DNA from: Burkholderia paludis | GTDB taxonomy: Bacteria; Pseudomonadota; Gammaproteobacteria; Burkholderiales; Burkholderiaceae | DNA: 64,000 nucleotides | Reading direction: 5' to 3' | Assembly (NCBI RefSeq): GCF_000732615.1 | Contig: NZ_JPGL01000001.1 | Coordinates: 226,450 to 290,449, forward strand | Part shown: positions 26,370 to 34,549 of the stretch, piece after piece | How positions within the stretch are numbered: the stretch's first letter is position 1 | Layout of the letters: each line of letters begins with the position of its first letter | The notes under the pieces: generated by a model | What the model was told of the DNA's origin: nothing | What the model saw: only the letters and a program-made list of their open reading frames with translations | The model's database searches: none | Program-made: the position numbers and the translations under genes

Positions 26370-26707
26370 ACGATCAACAAACCACTCCCCTGATGAACGA
26401 AGGCCAGATGATGCACCACGTGCTGACGCTACAGCGCAACGAGCTGGCCGATCGCCTCGCTCACGCAAGCGTCGCAGCTGGTCAAGCTGAGCAACAAGTG
26501 CAAGCACTGGCCACGGCGAATGCAACCATGCAATCTGCGCTCGACGAGGCGAACGCTGCACTCGAAGCGACGAAGAGTGCGCTGGTCGCGAGCCAGTCGC
26601 GCGCTGACCAGCTTCAGAAGAACCTCGACGACGCCAACCGGAAGCTTGCTGCGCAGCAGCGACCGATTGAAGGCGCGCCCACGTCGGTTGATCCGATACC
26701 CGCATAA
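26366..26707 (+). CDS. Coiled-coil protein at end of radical SAM operon
   Basis: 113 residues, start overlapping the radical SAM stop (ATGA). Residues about 15-95 form a continuous Ala/Gln/Leu-rich coiled coil (heptads such as LATANATMQSALDEANAALEA); the last 15 are Pro-rich. No cysteine. Coupling to the radical SAM gene suggests it belongs to the same module, perhaps as a trimerising or scaffolding partner, but nothing in the sequence proves it. Confidence 0.65.
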   Translation: MNDQQTTPLMNEGQMMHHVLTLQRNELADRLAHASVAAGQAEQQVQALATANATMQSALDEANAALEATKSALVASQSRADQLQKNLDDANRKLAAQQRPIEGAPTSVDPIPA

Positions 26708-26723
26708 GCACGCGAATAGGTGC

Positions 26724-26748
26724 TAAGTGAACCAATTAGGTTCACTTA
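26724..26748 (+). terminator. Hairpin after the radical SAM operon
   Basis: TAAGTGAACC (26724-26733) pairs perfectly with GGTTCACTTA (26739-26748), AATTA loop, followed by TCATTT. Weak T-tract, but position at the operon end suggests termination. Confidence 0.5.
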
Positions 26749-26769
26749 TCATTTCCTGTGCAAAACTCT

Positions 26770-26799
26770 TTGTGTCTGCGTAAACCCCAACCTTAAAAT
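26770..26799 (+). promoter_or_regulatory. Candidate promoter of the lysis genes
   Basis: TTGTGT (26770-26775), 18-base spacer, TAAAAT (26794-26799). Preceded by AAAACTCTTTG (26762-26772), identical to the sequence at the head-gene promoter (2830-2840). CACCACCACCACA follows at 26810. Confidence 0.45.
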
Positions 26800-26809
26800 T
26801 CTCGGCACT

Positions 26810-26831
26810 CACCACCACCACACGAGTCCGA
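26810..26831 (+). repeat. CACCACCAC leader motif before endolysin
   Basis: CACCACCACCACA (26810-26822) and GAGTCCGA (26824-26831) directly before the ATG at 26833. The same pair occurs at 3599-3627 before an internal start. Shorter copies lie before the HINT fibre (22835) and the AlpA-like gene (34957). Confidence 0.55.
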
Positions 26832-26832
26832 G

Positions 26833-27366
26833 ATGTCTATTACGTCCGACCAGCTTCGGAAGATCTGGACGCACGCACCGATTGACAGATGCGCTACGTA
26901 CGCACCCCTGCTCTCGGACGCGATGGCGAAGTTCGAGATCGATACGCCGGAAGAGATCGTCGAGTTCCTGGCTCAGATCTCGCACGAGTCAGCCGAGGGG
27001 CGCTACACGCTGGAGATCGCCAGCGGACAGGCATACGAGGGACGCAAGGACCTCGGCAACACGCAACCGGGCGACGGCGTCCGCTACAAGGGCCGTGGCC
27101 TCATCCAATGCACCGGTCGGACCAACTACCTGCTGATGGGTGTGCTGCTTGATCTTGACCTGATCGCGCACCCGGAGCTGCTTGAGCAACCGCAGTACGC
27201 GTGCCTCAGCGCCGCCGCCTTCTGGTGGAACCACAAGCTCGACAACCTCGCGCTGAAGAAAGACTTCATTGCGGTCACGAAGGTCATCAACGGCGGCACG
27301 AACGGTCTCGCGGATCGTCAGGCGTATCTCGTGCTCGCACGAAAGGTAATTCCGGGAGCCGCCTAA
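26833..27366 (+). CDS. Endolysin, GH19 chitinase-like muramidase
   Basis: 177 residues. GH19 family: catalytic Glu52 in AQISHESAEGRYT, followed by YEGRKDLGN, and the signature YKGRGLIQCTGRTNY, then FWWNHKLDNLA and VTKVINGGTNGLADRQ. Single-domain, no signal peptide, so it needs the holin to reach peptidoglycan; GH19 endolysins cut the glycan strand. First gene of the lysis module, and its stop overlaps the next start. Confidence 0.93.
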   Translation: MSITSDQLRKIWTHAPIDRCATYAPLLSDAMAKFEIDTPEEIVEFLAQISHESAEGRYTLEIASGQAYEGRKDLGNTQPGDGVRYKGRGLIQCTGRTNYLLMGVLLDLDLIAHPELLEQPQYACLSAAAFWWNHKLDNLALKKDFIAVTKVINGGTNGLADRQAYLVLARKVIPGAA

Positions 27367-27779
27367 TGACGACGCGCAACGGAGACTTCTTCGCGCGCCT
27401 CGGCTTCACGACATGGGCGCTTGCGGTCGTCGTGCTTTCGATGTGCCACGGAAGCTCGATCCCAGCCGCGACGATGCAACACGGCGGCTGGTTCTTCACT
27501 CTCCTTCTGCTGGTTGCCGGCGCGCTCCTGCTGGTCGACATCGTGGTCAATGACTTGATGCCGGACCGATACGTTTTCACGTGGGGATTGAAGTGGCGTC
27601 ATTGGGTCTACCCGATGGCGTCCTTCTCGTTTGCGTCTCATCTGTTCGTTGCTGAGCAGGCTTACAAGAGTGTGCAGATCAGCACACTCGTTCTCTATGG
27701 CTCGATGGCTGTGTTTGGCCTGACGCTGAGTTTTCGAAATCTTTTTCACGTACGGGGTCGAGCGTGCAGCGAACGATAA
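27366..27779 (+). CDS. Phage membrane protein in lysis cassette
   Basis: 137 residues from the ATG overlapping the endolysin stop. About four hydrophobic segments: roughly residues 13-32, 43-62, 78-95 and 104-122, with a basic C-terminus (RVRGRACSER is close to the end). No family recognised. Lying between endolysin and the likely holin, it could be an antiholin or second holin. Overlaps the holin gene by 16 bases. Confidence 0.6.
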   Translation: MTTRNGDFFARLGFTTWALAVVVLSMCHGSSIPAATMQHGGWFFTLLLLVAGALLLVDIVVNDLMPDRYVFTWGLKWRHWVYPMASFSFASHLFVAEQAYKSVQISTLVLYGSMAVFGLTLSFRNLFHVRGRACSER

Positions 27780-28159
27780 AGGTATGGGCGATGTTTCTCG
27801 CCCTCACGTGGTCTCTCGTCACCTACGCGGCTACGCGTAGTGACGTGTCTTTCGGGCGCGATCTGACCAGCATCCCGATCATCGCGTACGTGATCACGGT
27901 CATCCTCAGCAGCATCGGTGGAGCAGCGTCGACGCTGCAAAAGCTGTCGAACGCCGAGGATCTGTCGCGCTGGAAGCTGCACGTCGCGCGCGACATGGTC
28001 TCCTCGATCGCAGCCGGCCTGCTGATGTTCTTCATCGCCGAATCGTTCCGCTGGGATTCCGCTCAAGAGGCCGCGGCCATCACTGTCGCCGGCTATGGCA
28101 GCTCGAAGCTGTTCGACGCGGTCATGACTCGCATTCTGCAAAAGGTGGACACCGCATGA
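27764..28159 (+). CDS. Holin (LydA-like)
   Basis: 131 residues, GTG start. Three hydrophobic segments (about 5-22, 37-56, 80-100) and a charged C-terminus give a class I holin topology; the SLSNAEDLSRWKLHVARDMVSSIAAGLLMFF-like stretch and Gly-rich third segment resemble P1 LydA-type holins. It would make inner-membrane holes that release the endolysin. Its stop overlaps the Rz start by four bases. Confidence 0.7.
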   Translation: MQRTIKVWAMFLALTWSLVTYAATRSDVSFGRDLTSIPIIAYVITVILSSIGGAASTLQKLSNAEDLSRWKLHVARDMVSSIAAGLLMFFIAESFRWDSAQEAAAITVAGYGSSKLFDAVMTRILQKVDTA

Positions 28160-28671
28160 AGCTGACCGCCATTGCCGCGCTCTGCGCCGCTCTCGTGAGC
28201 GGCGCTGGCGCGTTCTACTTCACCCGCGACCACTACGTCGCGCTCATAGCCGAGAACGACGATCGACAGCAGAAGGCCCTGCGTGCCGCTCAAGAGCGAG
28301 CGGACGCAGCAGCGGCCTTCGCTACCACGACGTCGAACCTGCTGGTCACGCAGATCTCGACCGACTACGAAAGGAAGCTCAACGATGCGAAGTCTCAAGC
28401 TGACCGCGATATTGCTGCTGCCCGCGCTGGTGCTCTGCGCCTGCGCGACCGAGCCGCAACCTGTGGCAATCAACCGTCCGAAAGTGCAACTGGCCCCGGT
28501 GCCGGCGTATCTGCTGACACCGGAGGAGCCGAACTTTCGCTGCCGGCTACTGAATTTCTTCTCGGCGAAGCCGGTCGAGCTGACGAAATCGTGCTCAGAC
28601 TCAACGCCTGCGAAGCCGTCGTCCGGAGCGACCGAGACGTTCTCGCTCGTCTGAACGTGGGTGAGCAATGA
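28156..28671 (+). CDS. Inner-membrane spanin subunit (Rz-like)
   Basis: 171 residues. N-terminal signal anchor (about 4-22) and a long periplasmic coiled coil (ENDDRQQKALRAAQERADAAAA to LRDRAA), typical of i-spanins that fuse inner and outer membranes in the last lysis step. The C-terminal part is Gly/Pro-rich because it also encodes Rz1 in the +1 frame. Its stop overlaps the next gene start. Confidence 0.88.
   Translation: MKLTAIAALCAALVSGAGAFYFTRDHYVALIAENDDRQQKALRAAQERADAAAAFATTTSNLLVTQISTDYERKLNDAKSQADRDIAAARAGALRLRDRAATCGNQPSESATGPGAGVSADTGGAELSLPATEFLLGEAGRADEIVLRLNACEAVVRSDRDVLARLNVGEQ
28385..28654 (+). CDS. Outer-membrane spanin lipoprotein (Rz1-like), nested in Rz
   Basis: 89 residues from the ATG at 28385 (MRSLKLTAILLL), wholly inside Rz in the +1 frame. 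Lipobox LCAC with Cys20 as the probable lipidated residue, then a Pro-rich stretch (PQPVAINRPKVQLAPVP) as in other o-spanins. The next two cysteines (RCRLLNFF, KSCSDS) are extra. Classic embedded Rz/Rz1 arrangement. Confidence 0.85.
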   Translation: MRSLKLTAILLLPALVLCACATEPQPVAINRPKVQLAPVPAYLLTPEEPNFRCRLLNFFSAKPVELTKSCSDSTPAKPSSGATETFSLV

Positions 28672-29285
28672 TTGCGGCTTCTCTCCCCCTCGCCCCGACC
28701 AATCCGGACGGCCAACCGCTCATCCTGATGATGAGTCCGGTCTATAACAACCTCGGACAGTTGACCCCGATGAAACTGCTTTACGGCCGTGGAGCGCCGG
28801 CCAACAACGTCGGCAACGACGGCGACTCGTACATCAACCTGGACAACAGCTTCATGTTCGGCCCGAAGACGGGCGGCGTCTGGCCGAGCGGCTACAGCAT
28901 CAAGGGCGACAAGGGCGACAAAGGCGATACGGGTGACGTCAACAAGACGCCGATTGCGCGCATGAACGTGACCGGCAACGGTCTTGACCTGGACCTGTCG
29001 ACCGGAATCGGCTGCTTCAACGCGACGATCAACTCCCCGCAGACGGCAATCACGATCAGCAACCCGGCAACGGATGCGAACTTCGTGCGCTCGTTCTCGC
29101 TCGTGCTCAAGCAAGGCACCGGCTCGAACAAGGTCAGCACCTGGCCGGCAATCATCAAATGGAACGGTGGCGTCCCGCCCGTCCTGTCGTACGCGCAAGG
29201 CGTGAGCGACGCGTTCATGTTCGAAACCTATGACGGCGGCAAGTCGTACGTAGGCTACTTCGTCGGCAACAACATTCCTGCGTAA
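28668..29285 (+). CDS. Tail fibre protein with short collagen-like repeat
   Basis: 205 residues. Residues about 75-90 contain IKGDKGDKGDTGD, a short Gly-X-Y trimerisation segment; the following 110 residues are beta-rich with FMFETYDGGKSYVGYFVGNN at the end, as in phage fibre tips. Start overlaps the Rz stop, so tail genes continue downstream of the lysis genes. Likely a host-contact fibre or adaptor for the large protein that follows. Confidence 0.65.
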   Translation: MIAASLPLAPTNPDGQPLILMMSPVYNNLGQLTPMKLLYGRGAPANNVGNDGDSYINLDNSFMFGPKTGGVWPSGYSIKGDKGDKGDTGDVNKTPIARMNVTGNGLDLDLSTGIGCFNATINSPQTAITISNPATDANFVRSFSLVLKQGTGSNKVSTWPAIIKWNGGVPPVLSYAQGVSDAFMFETYDGGKSYVGYFVGNNIPA

Positions 29286-32099
29286 ATGAACCGGCTCTAC
29301 CTGTCCCGTCAGTCCCTCAACCAGCTCGCCGCGAATGCGAACTCGATGCTGGACGGCCTCATGCAGTTCGTCGATCGCCACACGAAAGACGACCCGGACA
29401 CGGGTCAGGACTACATGATCGTCAACAGCAAGAGCGTGCTCTGCAACAACATGCACTATGAGACGGGGAGCGTCTGGTACACCCCGAACGGCACGGCCAC
29501 GACCGAAGGTCAGGCTCTGTACATCCTTGGCCTCTACTACGCATGGAAAGGCACCGGCAAGCGCTCCTACCTCGACCGCGCCGTGCGCGCGATCGACGCC
29601 TACCTGGACCTGTTCTACGCCGGCCAGCCGACGCCGACCACGCCACAGATCTACCGCGCGAACTGGATCATCAACGGCAAGCGCCCATTTCAGGCGTTTG
29701 GTCCTCTGGACCCGAACAACCCGGACAGCCCTGGCGGCAAGGGTATCAAGGTGCAGTTCACGAATGGGGTGGGCCAGATCCCGACCGGTGATCCGTACAA
29801 CGGCCAGCTCGTTACGCGCCTGTATTCGGTCTACAACGGGAAGCTCTCGTACGACTCCGTGCGCTCGGGCGTCAACGCAGGCGGCACGGTCTACCCGTTC
29901 GCTTCGTATGTGACTTACGACGGCGTGCGCCACAACGCAGATCAGGACGCGATCGACCCGAACGGCGACACACCGGGAACGATCCGCCTCGTCGACACGA
30001 CGTTCACCGGCACGGCGCTGGTGAACTACGCGAACATGACCGGCCCGATGATCGGCCGCAACCAGCCGTTCGATGTCTGGCCGATCTGGATGGCGTTGTC
30101 TCCCGACCAGTGGGGCAACTCGATCGACTCGGAGCAGTGGTTCGCCGAGGCCTGCTACTTGATGTTCCAGGAGACTGGCAACCCGCGCTACTTCAACGCG
30201 TTCAATGCCTCAATCTACACCATCAACGACGCGACCGACCTTCAAGCCGACGGCTTCTATTTTCGGCAGGACACGAAGGCTGCTGACCCTTTCAACGTGG
30301 GCATCGCGTACGACTGGGAATACCTCGGCGACGCGAAGGCGACGCTTAACCGCGACAGCAGCGGCTACATCCACGTGTCGAAGACCGCTGAATCGAACGT
30401 CAACAAGGAGAGCACGGTCGCGCTCGAACAAATCGCGGTCTACACTCGCATCGACTCCAGCAAGACAGCGATGGTCAACACCATCGGCATCAACACGCCG
30501 AAGGCGCGCATCGAGTTCCTGACGCGGATGAAGACCGACCTCCTGAGCGACGGCCGGCAGTATCGCTATGCCCTGCCCTCGAACGGTAGCGTGACGCCGA
30601 CGCCGATGGTGGTCCCGTTCGGCCAGATGGTCACGGCCACGCAATCGGACGGCCAGCAGCACGCCATGCTCGACGGTTCGAGCTTCGTGCCGTACGGCAA
30701 CGCCGGCTACACCACCACGTACGAGGGCGGCATCCTCGGCGACCCTGGCCGCGCTGACTGGATCGGCACGGCCAACATCAATGACGGCACTTCTGGTGTC
30801 GTCGCCGGTTTCTGGCTCGCAACACCGACCACCCGCGCCCTCACGTCATTGACATACCGCGTGAACAACGGCGAGATCTGGTTGAAGGTCACGGACGCGC
30901 TTGGCAACAAGTATCAGCGCGTGCTGCCCTCCGGTGGCTGGACCACGCTGCCGCTGAGCTGGTCCGACTTCACGCTCGTGCCGAATCAGGCGGCAGGCAC
31001 GCCGGCCGCACCGACGCCGAATGGCGCGATGACGCAGATCGAATTCATCACGAACAACGGCCAAGGTGGTTCGATCTCGACGTACTGCTGGGGCGAGATC
31101 CCGCAGAAACTCGTGTCGGTCAACGACTACTCGACCGAGTGGTTCATCCATGTCAAATGCCAGCCGGCAATGGAGATGGCCGTGGGGGACGTGTATGCGT
31201 CCAACCCTGCTCCGCTCGCGTTGAAATACACACCTGGAGTGCTTCCCTTCACGACGAAGTATTCGGTCTCGCGCGCACGGAAGGATTACTGGCGGGGAAC
31301 ACCGTACACCGGCTACCAGTATGGGCCGATGTGGGTACTCTCGGGCAAAACCCAGTATTACACCAACTGCATCGCCTTCTACCACGACGCGCAAGAAGCA
31401 TACGCGAAGAAGATCGGTGTCATGGGTCCGGTTGCGCCGCTCTATGTGTGGCCGCGCTACGACCAGCTCGATCAAGGCCCCATCGACACGTTCGCTTGGG
31501 GAACGGACAAACCGTACCCGTGGGCGGGATACAACGCGCGCGCTTTCTTCGCAGGTTGCCGGATGTGGCAGTTGCTCGTGCAGCAAGGCTTCCCTGTCGA
31601 TACCCGGCTCATCACGTTTTGCGAGCGCTACGCGAAGTATCTGGCTGACTTCCAGGATGCAAACGACAACCTGACACCGACCGAATTTCCACCCGACAAG
31701 CCGGCGTTCAACGATGACTACGACCACACTGGCCATATGACGGCGCTGTATATGGCAGGTGCCGTCTGTATGAAGTTTGCCGGTTCGAAGTCCACCTACG
31801 TCGATCGCGTGATCAACGGCTGCATGGTCGAATTCACGCGCACGCAGGTGATCGAAGACCCGGCTGGTCCCTACTCCGACATGAGCGGTGCGTATTCAAG
31901 CTGGTCGCACGGCCACTACTTCTACGGATTTTGGGCGGGCGAGATCATGCGCGCGCTAGGACTCTTGATGATGTGGAATCTGCGCAATCAGCAAGGTGCA
32001 GGCATTCAAATCGAGGAATCCAACATCCTGCTTGAAAACGCATCCGGACATATCGCCGCAGAAGACGGCACCTTGATCAAAACAGAGACCTCCCTATGA
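29286..32099 (+). CDS. Large tail protein, possible glycan-degrading spike
   Basis: 937 residues, directly after the fibre gene stop. The N-terminal half has repeated helical hairpin features (ALYILGLYYAWKGTGKRSYLDRAVRAIDAYL, EQWFAEACYLMFQETGNPRYFNAF) reminiscent of six-hairpin (alpha/alpha) glycosidases; a central beta-rich section (about 480-610) looks like a carbohydrate-binding jelly roll; the C-terminal part again has helical-barrel-like segments (DNLTPTEFPPDKPAFNDDYDHTGHMTALYMAG). This suggests a capsule or lipopolysaccharide depolymerase in the virion, but I cannot assign a catalytic residue or family. The last 40 residues are hydrophilic. Confidence 0.6.
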   Translation: MNRLYLSRQSLNQLAANANSMLDGLMQFVDRHTKDDPDTGQDYMIVNSKSVLCNNMHYETGSVWYTPNGTATTEGQALYILGLYYAWKGTGKRSYLDRAVRAIDAYLDLFYAGQPTPTTPQIYRANWIINGKRPFQAFGPLDPNNPDSPGGKGIKVQFTNGVGQIPTGDPYNGQLVTRLYSVYNGKLSYDSVRSGVNAGGTVYPFASYVTYDGVRHNADQDAIDPNGDTPGTIRLVDTTFTGTALVNYANMTGPMIGRNQPFDVWPIWMALSPDQWGNSIDSEQWFAEACYLMFQETGNPRYFNAFNASIYTINDATDLQADGFYFRQDTKAADPFNVGIAYDWEYLGDAKATLNRDSSGYIHVSKTAESNVNKESTVALEQIAVYTRIDSSKTAMVNTIGINTPKARIEFLTRMKTDLLSDGRQYRYALPSNGSVTPTPMVVPFGQMVTATQSDGQQHAMLDGSSFVPYGNAGYTTTYEGGILGDPGRADWIGTANINDGTSGVVAGFWLATPTTRALTSLTYRVNNGEIWLKVTDALGNKYQRVLPSGGWTTLPLSWSDFTLVPNQAAGTPAAPTPNGAMTQIEFITNNGQGGSISTYCWGEIPQKLVSVNDYSTEWFIHVKCQPAMEMAVGDVYASNPAPLALKYTPGVLPFTTKYSVSRARKDYWRGTPYTGYQYGPMWVLSGKTQYYTNCIAFYHDAQEAYAKKIGVMGPVAPLYVWPRYDQLDQGPIDTFAWGTDKPYPWAGYNARAFFAGCRMWQLLVQQGFPVDTRLITFCERYAKYLADFQDANDNLTPTEFPPDKPAFNDDYDHTGHMTALYMAGAVCMKFAGSKSTYVDRVINGCMVEFTRTQVIEDPAGPYSDMSGAYSSWSHGHYFYGFWAGEIMRALGLLMMWNLRNQQGAGIQIEESNILLENASGHIAAEDGTLIKTETSL

Positions 32100-33214
32100 G
32101 CGACATGAAAATCTCGGAGTTCAACGAACTCCAGAATCCAGTTGATGATGCAATGCTCGCGGGAGCATATGGCGGCAACAACTTCAAGTTGAAGCTTTCG
32201 ACACTGCGCGCGTGGTTCGGCATCGTGACGCAAAAAGCAGCTGGCTTCATGGGTGCCGACGATAAGACCAAGCTCGACGGCATTGCATCACAAGCAACAA
32301 AGAACAGTGCGGACGCGACTCTGCTCAACCGTCAGAACCATACTGGCCAACAAGACGCGAGCACAGTGACAGGCCTCGCAAAAGTGGCAACGAGCGGCAG
32401 CTACAAGGACCTGAAAGACGCCCCGTCCAGTGGCATCCCTGTCGCAACGAGCACGCAGCTTGGTGGCGTGAAGCTCGGCCCCGGCCAGACCACGGATGGC
32501 GATGGCACTCTGCGGATCTCGCGCTTCGCCGAGCGTGCAGCATTCGATCCGGTGATGAAGGCCGGTACTGTCGCGCTCTCGAACAACAACCTGACCGCTA
32601 CCATCCCTGGCGGTAAGCAAGTCGTAGCGCTTGGAACGACCGGCATGAAAGCTGGAAAGTGGTACTTCGAAACCACGTTCGTCTCCGGCACGTCCAGCGG
32701 GAACGCCGCGGTCGGGGTATGCCCGCGTAACGAAGCGATGGACGCTCAGGTCGGATATAACGACGGCCAGGGGACGATTGGGAAATTCCAGTCGAGCGGC
32801 AACGTGTATCGAGACGGCGGCACGAACTCTGGCTCGGGTGCGGCATTCAATGTTGCCGGCGACACGGTTGGCCTAGCGATCGACGCGACATCGCGCACGG
32901 CATGGTTCCGCGTCAACGGTGGCGTCTGGAACGGTAGCGCTTCGAACGACCCGGCGACTGGTGTGGGTGGTTACCCCATCGGCGGCACGTTCCCGCTCTT
33001 CCCCGCCATCTGTTCCGATGTTGCGTCGGTCTGGACCGTGAATTTCACCGGACCATTTGCAGCAGCTTCCCCGACTGGATTCATCCCGTGGTCGCAAGGC
33101 AGCTTGCAGCTCTCACTCGGGGATTGCGCAGACGTCGACCTGACCGGTGCGAAGGCTGGCGACACTCTGAAGCTCTCAACTACCGGTGTCTGGAAGCCAT
33201 CCTCGGTTGCGTGA
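32096..33214 (+). CDS. Tail protein with SPRY/concanavalin-like C-terminal domain
   Basis: 372 residues, start overlapping the upstream stop (ATGA). The N-terminus MSDMKISEFNEL is typical of phage fibre/appendage proteins; then a Thr/Ser/Gln-rich shaft with GFMGADDKTKLDGIA and STQLGGVKLG motifs common in fibres. Residues about 165-335 have SPRY-like landmarks: GKWYFETTF, AAVGVCP, GDTVGLAIDATSRTAWFRVNGGVWNG, FPLFPAICS. SPRY-like domains bind partners or glycans on cell surfaces. Likely receptor-binding protein. Confidence 0.7.
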   Translation: MSDMKISEFNELQNPVDDAMLAGAYGGNNFKLKLSTLRAWFGIVTQKAAGFMGADDKTKLDGIASQATKNSADATLLNRQNHTGQQDASTVTGLAKVATSGSYKDLKDAPSSGIPVATSTQLGGVKLGPGQTTDGDGTLRISRFAERAAFDPVMKAGTVALSNNNLTATIPGGKQVVALGTTGMKAGKWYFETTFVSGTSSGNAAVGVCPRNEAMDAQVGYNDGQGTIGKFQSSGNVYRDGGTNSGSGAAFNVAGDTVGLAIDATSRTAWFRVNGGVWNGSASNDPATGVGGYPIGGTFPLFPAICSDVASVWTVNFTGPFAAASPTGFIPWSQGSLQLSLGDCADVDLTGAKAGDTLKLSTTGVWKPSSVA

Positions 33215-33338
33215 GATTCCCTGGCCCCGCCACAAGATCAACCGATTCTCGAAAAGGATGATATAGCGCCCCTCGGTAATATTGAGATAAATTACGCAGC
33301 CACGCGAATAAGATTGGGTTTTCTGAGAGGGCCAAACA

Positions 33339-33911
33339 ATGAAAAGAAGAATCGCGTCTGTGGGCGATACTCTATCCAGTGGCGGCACCGTTCTACCAGC
33401 GGGCGGGCCGCCTATGACCTTCATGGGCCACCAAGTTGCCCTGATTGGAGGTCAGGCGTTTTGTACAGCATGTAAGAGCAACGGCGTCATTGCTAAGTCC
33501 GGGGGACCCTACCGCATACAGTTCATAGCGGAGATTGCCTTGGACGGCGACATTGTGATGTGCAAATGTCCGCGCCCTCCGCGCATTATTGCAGCGCTCA
33601 GTGGCGAGTCATGGTGCGACGATGACTTAGGCGGTAGCGGCCAGCAAAGCTCGTCTGGTTTCGCCGCTGCCGGCGTTGCCGCTGCCGGGGCTGTCGCGTC
33701 AACTTTGACCAAGGCCTACGACGAGCAAGTGAAGGTGACCGCTGATGGTCCGGAGGGATACCCGTACTACGTCGAAACAACGGATGGTCGGGTGTTCCAG
33801 GGAAAACTCGACGCAAGCGGCATGCTACCGCGCATCCATACCGGCCATAACCCCGATGACTACACGGTCTATTGGGGAGACGACGCAATCGCTAAGCAAA
33901 ACGAGGCTTAA
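33339..33911 (+). CDS. PAAR-domain spike protein
   Basis: 190 residues. The N-terminal 90 residues are a PAAR domain (IASVGDTLSSGGTVLPAG, QVALIGGQAFCTACKSNGVI) with Cys/His pairs expected to bind a metal at the spike tip of type VI secretion or phage-like tails. After a Gly/Ala-rich hydrophobic linker (about 105-125) a small C-terminal beta domain follows. It lies two bases upstream of a Tae4-like amidase gene. The 124 bases before it are A+T-rich and probably contain its own promoter. G+C looks lower than in tail genes, suggesting separate acquisition. Confidence 0.82.
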   Translation: MKRRIASVGDTLSSGGTVLPAGGPPMTFMGHQVALIGGQAFCTACKSNGVIAKSGGPYRIQFIAEIALDGDIVMCKCPRPPRIIAALSGESWCDDDLGGSGQQSSSGFAAAGVAAAGAVASTLTKAYDEQVKVTADGPEGYPYYVETTDGRVFQGKLDASGMLPRIHTGHNPDDYTVYWGDDAIAKQNEA

Positions 33912-33913
33912 CA

Positions 33914-34549
33914 ATGCCGAACAAACCGCTCAAGGTTCGCTCGAACAATACGCGTGATTCAGTCAAACCGGTTCAGCTGAAATCGATCACGTTTCAAGAG
34001 CTTTGGAACGCCTATCCAAGCAAGGACCCGTACGACGATAAGACAGGTCAATACGAGAACCAGTGTGCGATCCGCATGAGCGTAACCTTTCACAACATCG
34101 GAAGCGATATGAAGTCGTTTTCACAGAAGGTCGTGAAACCCATGCCTGGAAAGAGAGAACTGGGCCGTCTCATGCTAAACAACAAGCCTACGGCAACTCG
34201 TGCTTATGAGCTTGCAGAGTGGTTGAAACTGCAACCGTTCTTGGGACTCGGAAAACCAGAGAACATCACTGGCGCGGATTGGCAGAGCAAGGTAAAAGGT
34301 CGGACGGGCATCATCTACTTTTTCGGATACTGGCGACAAGAAGGTGATTCCTCGGACAGCACCCTTACAGGCGGGCACATCGACCTGTGGAACAAGGACA
34401 CGTTGACCCCCAACTGGGCATCGTTTCTGCGGTTCCGCGTTGGCATGTCCTCATTGCCGAACCCGTTGTCATGGTTTCGAGGTCGAACAGACAACGCGTT
34501 CTCCGATCTCGCCAATTCGAAAGAAATCCTATTTTGGGAAGTGAAATGA
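33914..34549 (+). CDS. Tae4-like peptidoglycan amidase effector
   Basis: 211 residues, no signal peptide. Tae4-type landmarks: F-x-x-LW-x-x-YP (residues 27-35), then NQCAIRMS with Cys51 as nucleophile, and GGHIDLWN with His155. Tae4 effectors are DL-endopeptidases (NlpC/P60-like) injected by type VI secretion into rival periplasm, where they cut the peptide stem. Delivery via the adjacent PAAR protein is expected. Next gene starts within its stop and is the probable immunity gene. Family assignment is by motifs only. Confidence 0.82.
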   Translation: MPNKPLKVRSNNTRDSVKPVQLKSITFQELWNAYPSKDPYDDKTGQYENQCAIRMSVTFHNIGSDMKSFSQKVVKPMPGKRELGRLMLNNKPTATRAYELAEWLKLQPFLGLGKPENITGADWQSKVKGRTGIIYFFGYWRQEGDSSDSTLTGGHIDLWNKDTLTPNWASFLRFRVGMSSLPNPLSWFRGRTDNAFSDLANSKEILFWEVK

